Shown piece by piece: positions 60,518 through 64,000 of a DNA stretch of 64,000 nt. This DNA is from G965115915 sp965115915 (GTDB taxonomy: Bacteria > Pseudomonadota > Gammaproteobacteria > Eutrophobiales > Eutrophobiaceae), in the NCBI GenBank assembly GCA_965115915.1, contig OZ220483.1, positions 1-64,000 of the forward strand, written 5' to 3'. Numbering within the stretch: the stretch's first letter is position 1; the number at the start of each line of letters is the position of its first letter. The position numbers and the translations under genes were made by a program. Below the pieces are notes generated by a model that made no database searches, had not been told where the DNA came from, and was given only the letters and a program-made list of their open reading frames with translations.

Positions 60518-60547
60518 TTGACATAACGTGCGCCGAGCGCTTACAGT
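60518..60547 (+). promoter_or_regulatory. Transposase promoter
   Basis: TTGACA (60518-60523) and TACAGT (60542-60547), 18 bases apart, lie eight bases inside the left end. The same offset to a TTGAC box is kept in the relic at 32899. Confidence 0.6.
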
Positions 60548-60551
60548 AGAG

Positions 60552-60566
60552 TCCCCGAAGGGGAGA
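60552..60566 (+). promoter_or_regulatory. Hairpin that may hide the transposase ribosome-binding site
   Basis: TCCCC (60552-60556) pairs with GGGGA (60560-60564) around a three-base loop. GGGGAGA is the Shine-Dalgarno for ATG 60572, so folding would limit translation of the transposase and the coupled genes. Confidence 0.45.
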
Positions 60567-60571
60567 CAAAC

Positions 60572-61558
60572 ATGATGGCCCGCAATGTACCCGGCAAGGC
60601 TCATAGGGAAGGTATCAGCCTGACGAAGCTGATGCGGATGTTCCCGGACAACGCCACCGCGCAGGCATGGTTCGAGAAGCAGGTTTGGCCGCAGGGACCG
60701 CACTGCCCGCATTGCGGCTCGTTCTACATTCAGCACCCGACGAAGCACTGGAGCATGACGCACCGGTGCCGCGATTGCCGGAAGGATTTCAGCCTCAAGA
60801 CCGGGACGCTGATGGAAGGTTCGAAGCTGGGCTACCAGACATGGGCCGTCGCCATCTACCTCGCCATGACGGGGCTGAAAGGCGTGTCGTCCATGAAGCT
60901 GCACCGGGACCTCGAAATCACGCAGAAGAGCGCGTGGCACTTGGCGCACCGAATCCGCAAGGCAATTGAGGGTGGCGATGCGCCCATGTTCGCCGGTCTT
61001 GCCGAAGCCGACGAAACTTACATCGGCGGCAAGCGTGCCAACATGAGCAGTGCCAGGCGCAAGGAGCTGGCCGGGAGCGGACGCGGGGCCGTGGACAAGG
61101 CAGTCGTCGCTGGCGTGAAAGACCGGGAGACGAACCGGGTAGCGGCGCGGCGGATGGAAGAAACCGACACCACCGCCTTGCAGGGTTTCGTGCGGGCGCA
61201 TCATGTAGAGCCGGGCGTGACGCTCTACACGGATGAGGCGAAAGCCTGCGCCGGGATGCCGGAATACGACCATGAAGCGGTCAAGCACTCTGCCAGGGAG
61301 TTCGTGCGGGGCATGGCCTCGACGAACGGCATGGAATCGTTCTGGGCGATGCTCAAGCGTGGCTATCAGGGCACCTACCACAAGTTCAGCGAGAAGCACT
61401 TGGACCGCTATGTCGGGGAGTTCGCCGAACGCCACAACATCCGCGAGGCGGACACTGAAGACCAAATGGCCCTCGTCGTGCGGCAGACCGTCGGCTGCCG
61501 CCTCCGGTATGCGGACCTCATCGCTGACAACGGCTTGCCCAGCGGGGCGCGGACATGA
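60572..61558 (+). CDS. IS1595-family transposase
   Basis: A 328-residue DDE-type transposase. Zinc ribbon: C45-x2-C48 ('CPHC') and C66-x2-C69 ('CRDC'). Catalytic core: D147 in 'ADETYIGGK', D221 in 'TLYTDEAKA', E255 in 'NGMESFWAMLKRG', followed by 'GTYHKFSEKHLDRYVGEF', a family hallmark. It ends 'SGART' and its stop overlaps the next ATG (ATGA), so translation of the methyltransferase is coupled to it. All catalytic residues are present. Length is normal for the family. Confidence 0.92.
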   Translation: MMARNVPGKAHREGISLTKLMRMFPDNATAQAWFEKQVWPQGPHCPHCGSFYIQHPTKHWSMTHRCRDCRKDFSLKTGTLMEGSKLGYQTWAVAIYLAMTGLKGVSSMKLHRDLEITQKSAWHLAHRIRKAIEGGDAPMFAGLAEADETYIGGKRANMSSARRKELAGSGRGAVDKAVVAGVKDRETNRVAARRMEETDTTALQGFVRAHHVEPGVTLYTDEAKACAGMPEYDHEAVKHSAREFVRGMASTNGMESFWAMLKRGYQGTYHKFSEKHLDRYVGEFAERHNIREADTEDQMALVVRQTVGCRLRYADLIADNGLPSGART

Positions 61559-62265
61559 CGACCGCGACACTTGCCCGCCGCAAGTCACCTGCCGGCGAAT
61601 CGACCAGCGACCTGATTTGCAGCGCTCACCTTGGCTCGAATGATCAACTGTTCCCGCACATTCTGGACTTGCATGTTCCGCACGGTTCGACCGTCGCGGA
61701 TGTCACCTATGGCAAAGGCGTGTTCTGGAAGCGGGTCAAGGACGGAGCCTACAAGGTGCTGGCGACGGACATAGAAACCGGCGTCGATTGCCGCGACCTT
61801 CCCTACAAGGACGACTCGTTAGACTCCGTTGTGCTGGACCCGCCCTACATGGAAGGGTTCTACCGGCGCCAGCGCGGGTCGCTCGCCGGGAGCGGCAGTC
61901 ACGGGGCATTCCGCAAGGCTTACTCGAACGGAGCCACGACGCCCGCCGGGCCTCGCTACCATGCCGCCGTTCTCGACATGTATCTCAAGGCCGGGGAGGA
62001 AGCGTTCCGCGTCCTCAAGCCCTACGGGGTCTTCATCGTGAAGTGTCAGGACGAAGTGAGCGCAAACATGCAGAACTTTACGCATGTCGAGCTTATCAAC
62101 GAGTTCACGGCGCACGGCTTCCATGCGAAGGATCTGTTCGTGCTGGTGCGGACGAATCGACCAGCGGTAAGCCGCATCCTCCGGCAGGAACACGCACGGA
62201 AGAACCATTCCTATTTCCTCGTCTTCATCAAGACCAACGGGCAAAGCCCGCGCCGGAAGCGCTGA
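61555..62265 (+). CDS. DNA methyltransferase cargo of the IS1595 element (DPPY)
   Basis: A 236-residue methyltransferase. 'VADVTYGKGVFWKRV' (about residues 47-61) stands for the AdoMet motif I and 'VVLDPPYMEGFYRRQ' holds the catalytic DPPY at 95-98. 'KPYGVFIVKCQDEV' and 'HSYFLVFIKTNG' close the fold. The DPPY form indicates N6-adenine. The sequence differs from the D12 methyltransferase of the relic element, so this is a different cargo in the same position. The start is within the transposase stop. Confidence 0.82.
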   Translation: MTTATLARRKSPAGESTSDLICSAHLGSNDQLFPHILDLHVPHGSTVADVTYGKGVFWKRVKDGAYKVLATDIETGVDCRDLPYKDDSLDSVVLDPPYMEGFYRRQRGSLAGSGSHGAFRKAYSNGATTPAGPRYHAAVLDMYLKAGEEAFRVLKPYGVFIVKCQDEVSANMQNFTHVELINEFTAHGFHAKDLFVLVRTNRPAVSRILRQEHARKNHSYFLVFIKTNGQSPRRKR

Positions 62266-62267
62266 CC

Positions 62268-62876
62268 GTGGGTATCATCGAGGATTGGGGTCTGACGATC
62301 GAAGACCTCAATGCCATCCTGTCGGAGCGGCCCAGCGCACGCGGCCCGCTCATCGGCTTTGTCTCCGAATACAAGCTCCAGCGCAGCGTCTTCGCCGATG
62401 CTCGTATCCACCGTCTGCATCGGTATGACGACCATGACCGAACCCGCCCGGCGGATTTCAGTTTCGAGTTTCAGAGCGAGCTAATCACCGTCGAAGTAAA
62501 ATCGCTGCAAACGAAGTCAGTGCGTCCGGACAATGGTGACGGCGGCTACCGGGGCCGGTGCCAGGTGGATGCCAGCGACAGGCGGTCCGTCACTCTGCCG
62601 GATGGCAGCACCATTGAGACGACATGCCTGCTGGCGGGCAAATTCGACATTCTGGCGGTCAATCTGTTCGAGTTCGGGCACCAATGGCGGTTCGGCTTCA
62701 TCCGAAACTGCGATCTGCCGCGCTCACGCCACAGGGCTTACACCGAATACCAGCGGGCGAATCTGTTGGCGACAAGCGTTCTGGTCACATGGCCGCTCAC
62801 AGAGCCGTTTGTCGATAACCCGTTCCCGCTTCTGGAAGCGATTGCGCGGGAACGACGACAGGGGAAGCGGCGATGA
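62268..62876 (+). CDS. PD-(D/E)XK restriction-type endonuclease cargo
   Basis: A 202-residue protein from GTG 62268, two bases after the methyltransferase stop. The nuclease motif is D63 in 'RPADFSFEF' with E76-V-K78 in 'LITVEVKSLQTK'. Further conserved-looking parts: 'DILAVNLFEFGHQWRFGFI' and 'RAYTEYQRANLLATSV'. No named restriction family was recognised. Next to a methyltransferase it is probably its restriction partner, of unknown specificity. Its stop overlaps the next ATG. Confidence 0.72.
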   Translation: MGIIEDWGLTIEDLNAILSERPSARGPLIGFVSEYKLQRSVFADARIHRLHRYDDHDRTRPADFSFEFQSELITVEVKSLQTKSVRPDNGDGGYRGRCQVDASDRRSVTLPDGSTIETTCLLAGKFDILAVNLFEFGHQWRFGFIRNCDLPRSRHRAYTEYQRANLLATSVLVTWPLTEPFVDNPFPLLEAIARERRQGKRR

Positions 62877-63046
62877 CCAAAGATCGTCCAACGGTGCGAG
62901 TGCGGCCGCACCGCTACCAGCCGACGAAAGCGGAGATGGAAGAGACCATCGAGCAGCACAAGCCGGACGGTTCATGCTGGACGCCGGAGGAAGCCGCCCG
63001 CGCCTTGCTCCGGCCCGTCAATGTCGTGGAAGACTTGGAGGCTTAG
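62873..63046 (+). CDS. 57-residue protein at the end of the IS1595 cargo
   Basis: A small protein whose ATG overlaps the nuclease stop (ATGA) and which ends nine bases before the right inverted repeat. It begins 'MTKDRPTVRVRPHRYQPTKA' and has 'EEAARALLRPVNVVED' near the end. It resembles small uncharacterised proteobacterial proteins with 'RPHxYQPTKAE' that I recall but cannot name. It might regulate the restriction genes, which is speculation. Confidence 0.65.
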   Translation: MTKDRPTVRVRPHRYQPTKAEMEETIEQHKPDGSCWTPEEAARALLRPVNVVEDLEA

Positions 63047-63054
63047 CGGCCCTT

Positions 63055-63077
63055 GGTGACTATCGTATATAATCCCC
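63055..63077 (-). repeat. Right terminal inverted repeat
   Basis: On the plus strand begins GGTGACTATCG and ends AATCCCC; reverse complement of the left end with a single mismatch. Confidence 0.9.
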
Positions 63078-63085
63078 TTTATTTG
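63078..63085 (+). repeat. Target-site duplication, right copy
   Basis: TTTATTTG, differing by one base from the left copy CTTATTTG at 60480-60487. Confidence 0.7.
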
Positions 63086-63263
63086 CTACCAGGGGGTGTG
63101 GTGAAAAGAACGGCGCAGACCTTGAACCTGAGCGGAAGAACAAGCACTGCCTCGGCGAGTTCAGGTTCCGGCGGCACGAGCGTAACTGAGAGTGGGGCAT
63201 GCGGGACCGACTGGCCGACCGGTTTCGGGCCATGCAGACCGTGACCTGCAAGGTGCTTGCGGC

Positions 63264-63688
63264 ATGGACATGGACAGACTGTACGCTGCCGAGTGTGTGG
63301 ATTTCATGCGGGGCATGGCCGCTGGCTCGGTCGATCTGACCGTGACTTCCCCTCCATACGACACACTGCGGAACTACAAAGGATATGACTTCGACTTTGA
63401 ACGCATTGCCGATGCATTATTCAGGGTGACGGCGAGCGGGGGTGTGGTCGTATGGGTCGTTGGCGACCGGATAATCAGCATCCAGCGGTTTCCCCGGAGA
63501 AACTGGCCGAGGAACATATCTTGACGTGGACGAATCGTGGTGACCTGGTATTCGACCCGATGTGCGGGTCCGGTACGATGAGCAATATGGCGATGCTGAA
63601 TCGGCGCAGGTATATCGGCGTGGACATTTGCGAGGCATATATCGAGATCGCGGAGCGAAGGTTGCAGGCATTTCGGAATGTCGCATAG
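63264..63688 (+). pseudogene. Broken DNA methyltransferase
   Basis: Two pieces of one beta-type methyltransferase. The first (63264 to about 63480) begins 'MDMDRLYAAECVDFMRGMAA', holds 'VTSPPYDTLRNYKGY' and 'VTASGGVVVWVVGDR'. The second, in another frame (about 63490-63688), has 'FPEKLAEEHI'-like 'SPEKLAEEHI', 'DLVFDPMCGSGTM' and 'YIGVDICEAYIEIAERRL'. The junction loses the target-recognition middle (about 100 residues) and shifts the frame, so the enzyme is dead. It lies beside the intact IS1595 element. Confidence 0.75.
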
Positions 63689-64000
63689 CTGGCATTATCC
63701 GCCGACAGACATGGAGCCGGTTGCCGACAGCGAACCGAAGTGCGCCGGGAAAGCGCTGGCAGGGCGGTTCCGGTTGCGCGTGAAGCGCAGCGGACGGGTC
63801 GCGGAGGTTTGACCCGGACGGTGTCGGCCAGGCGACAGCATTCCCGTTGTCGGCCGGTGTTATTCTGGACAGGGGCTGCCGGAATGGGGGAACGTTGATT
63901 CGGCCCGTGCACCGGAGGCGGCAACGCAAGGCGCGACCCGAGCCTGGGCCGGGCAGTACCGCGGCCTTGCTGGAGGAGTTGGAAGCCGAATGGATGGAGC
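63689..64000. other. Right edge, no firm gene
   Basis: About 310 bases. A frame starting at TTG 63898 runs off the window (Arg-rich, 'ALLEELEAEWME') and might be the beginning of a gene, but nothing is recognised. Confidence 0.3.

Larger units (their letters stand above)
60488..63077 (+). mobile_element. Intact IS1595-family transposon carrying a restriction-modification cassette
   Basis: A 2590-base element bounded by 23-bp terminal inverted repeats (60488-60510 and 63055-63077, 22 of 23 matches) and flanked by an eight-base target duplication with one mismatch. It holds, in order and with overlapping or nearly abutting genes, a transposase, a DPPY methyltransferase, a PD-(D/E)XK nuclease and a 57-residue protein. 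IS1595-family members with passenger genes are known; I recall no description of this gene set. Near-identical ends and an intact transposase suggest a recent insertion between prmA and an unrelated gene. Confidence 0.85.

Noticed and set aside
1..64000. CRISPR arrays
   Set aside because: No regularly spaced short repeats with unique spacers were seen; the only periodic DNA is the collagen coding repeat and one tandem duplication.

Overview
This window most likely comes from a gammaproteobacterium. The housekeeping order is typical of that class: argC, a DUF6776 gene, bactofilin, erpA, anmK, an M23 peptidase and tyrS in one block; miaB, ybeZ (phoH), ybeY, corC and lnt in another; then aroQ, accB, accC and prmA. 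Ordinary genes look moderately GC-rich. Some accessory stretches (about 3.0-4.9 kb and 27.8-30.2 kb) look more AT-rich, and the collagen genes are strongly GC-rich. No taxonomic marker such as rRNA is present, so the assignment rests on gene order and protein families.

Layout. 0-10 kb: core genes (yjbQ-like, argC, bactofilin, erpA, anmK, M23 peptidase, tyrS), interrupted at 2983-4901 by a restriction-modification pair whose nuclease is NotI-like. 10-14.4 kb (minus strand): a tightly overlapped operon djlA, cutA, dsbD, a TlpA-like thioredoxin and a gamma-carbonic-anhydrase-like protein. 14.5-25.2 kb: a methyltransferase, hemB with a quinoprotein dehydrogenase, a sterol-desaturase-family protein, a TorF-like porin, a PhoX-like phosphatase, a metallo-beta-lactamase-fold hydrolase, cysH and a TauE/SafE exporter. 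25.3-30.0 kb: an accessory island with a Fic protein behind a palindromic operator, broken and duplicated HI0074/RhuM pieces, and a CfrBI-like restriction-modification pair. 30.2-32.0 kb: a DUF692 (MNIO) enzyme and its partner. 32.9-35.1 kb: a decayed IS1595-type element whose internally deleted transposase reads into a second NotI-like restriction-modification pair. 35.3-45.3 kb: hemE, a DUF368 protein, an antiporter with a cNMP domain, lnt, corC, ybeY, ybeZ and miaB.

The most striking locus is 46.2-55.1 kb, placed between tupA and tupBC of a tungstate transporter. It encodes three long proteins with Gly-X-Y collagen repeats, each ending in a YadA-like trimeric outer-membrane anchor. With them are a two-domain glycosyltransferase (a COLGALT-like GT25 domain fused to a domain like the N-terminal glycosyltransferase of human LH3/PLOD3), a stand-alone PLOD-like lysyl hydroxylase, and a SecB-like chaperone. 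Together these could make a surface collagen whose X-Lys-Gly lysines are hydroxylated and then glycosylated with Gal and Glc, a pathway usually associated with animals and giant viruses.

The second notable system is an apparently intact IS1595-family transposon at 60488-63077. It has 23-bp terminal inverted repeats and a 7-of-8 target duplication. Its transposase gene overlaps a DNA methyltransferase gene, followed by a PD-(D/E)XK nuclease gene and a 57-residue ORF. The relic at 32.9-35.1 kb repeats this layout with an unrelated methyltransferase and nuclease, suggesting that this transposase lineage carries interchangeable restriction-modification cargo. A broken DNA methylase lies at 63.3-63.7 kb.
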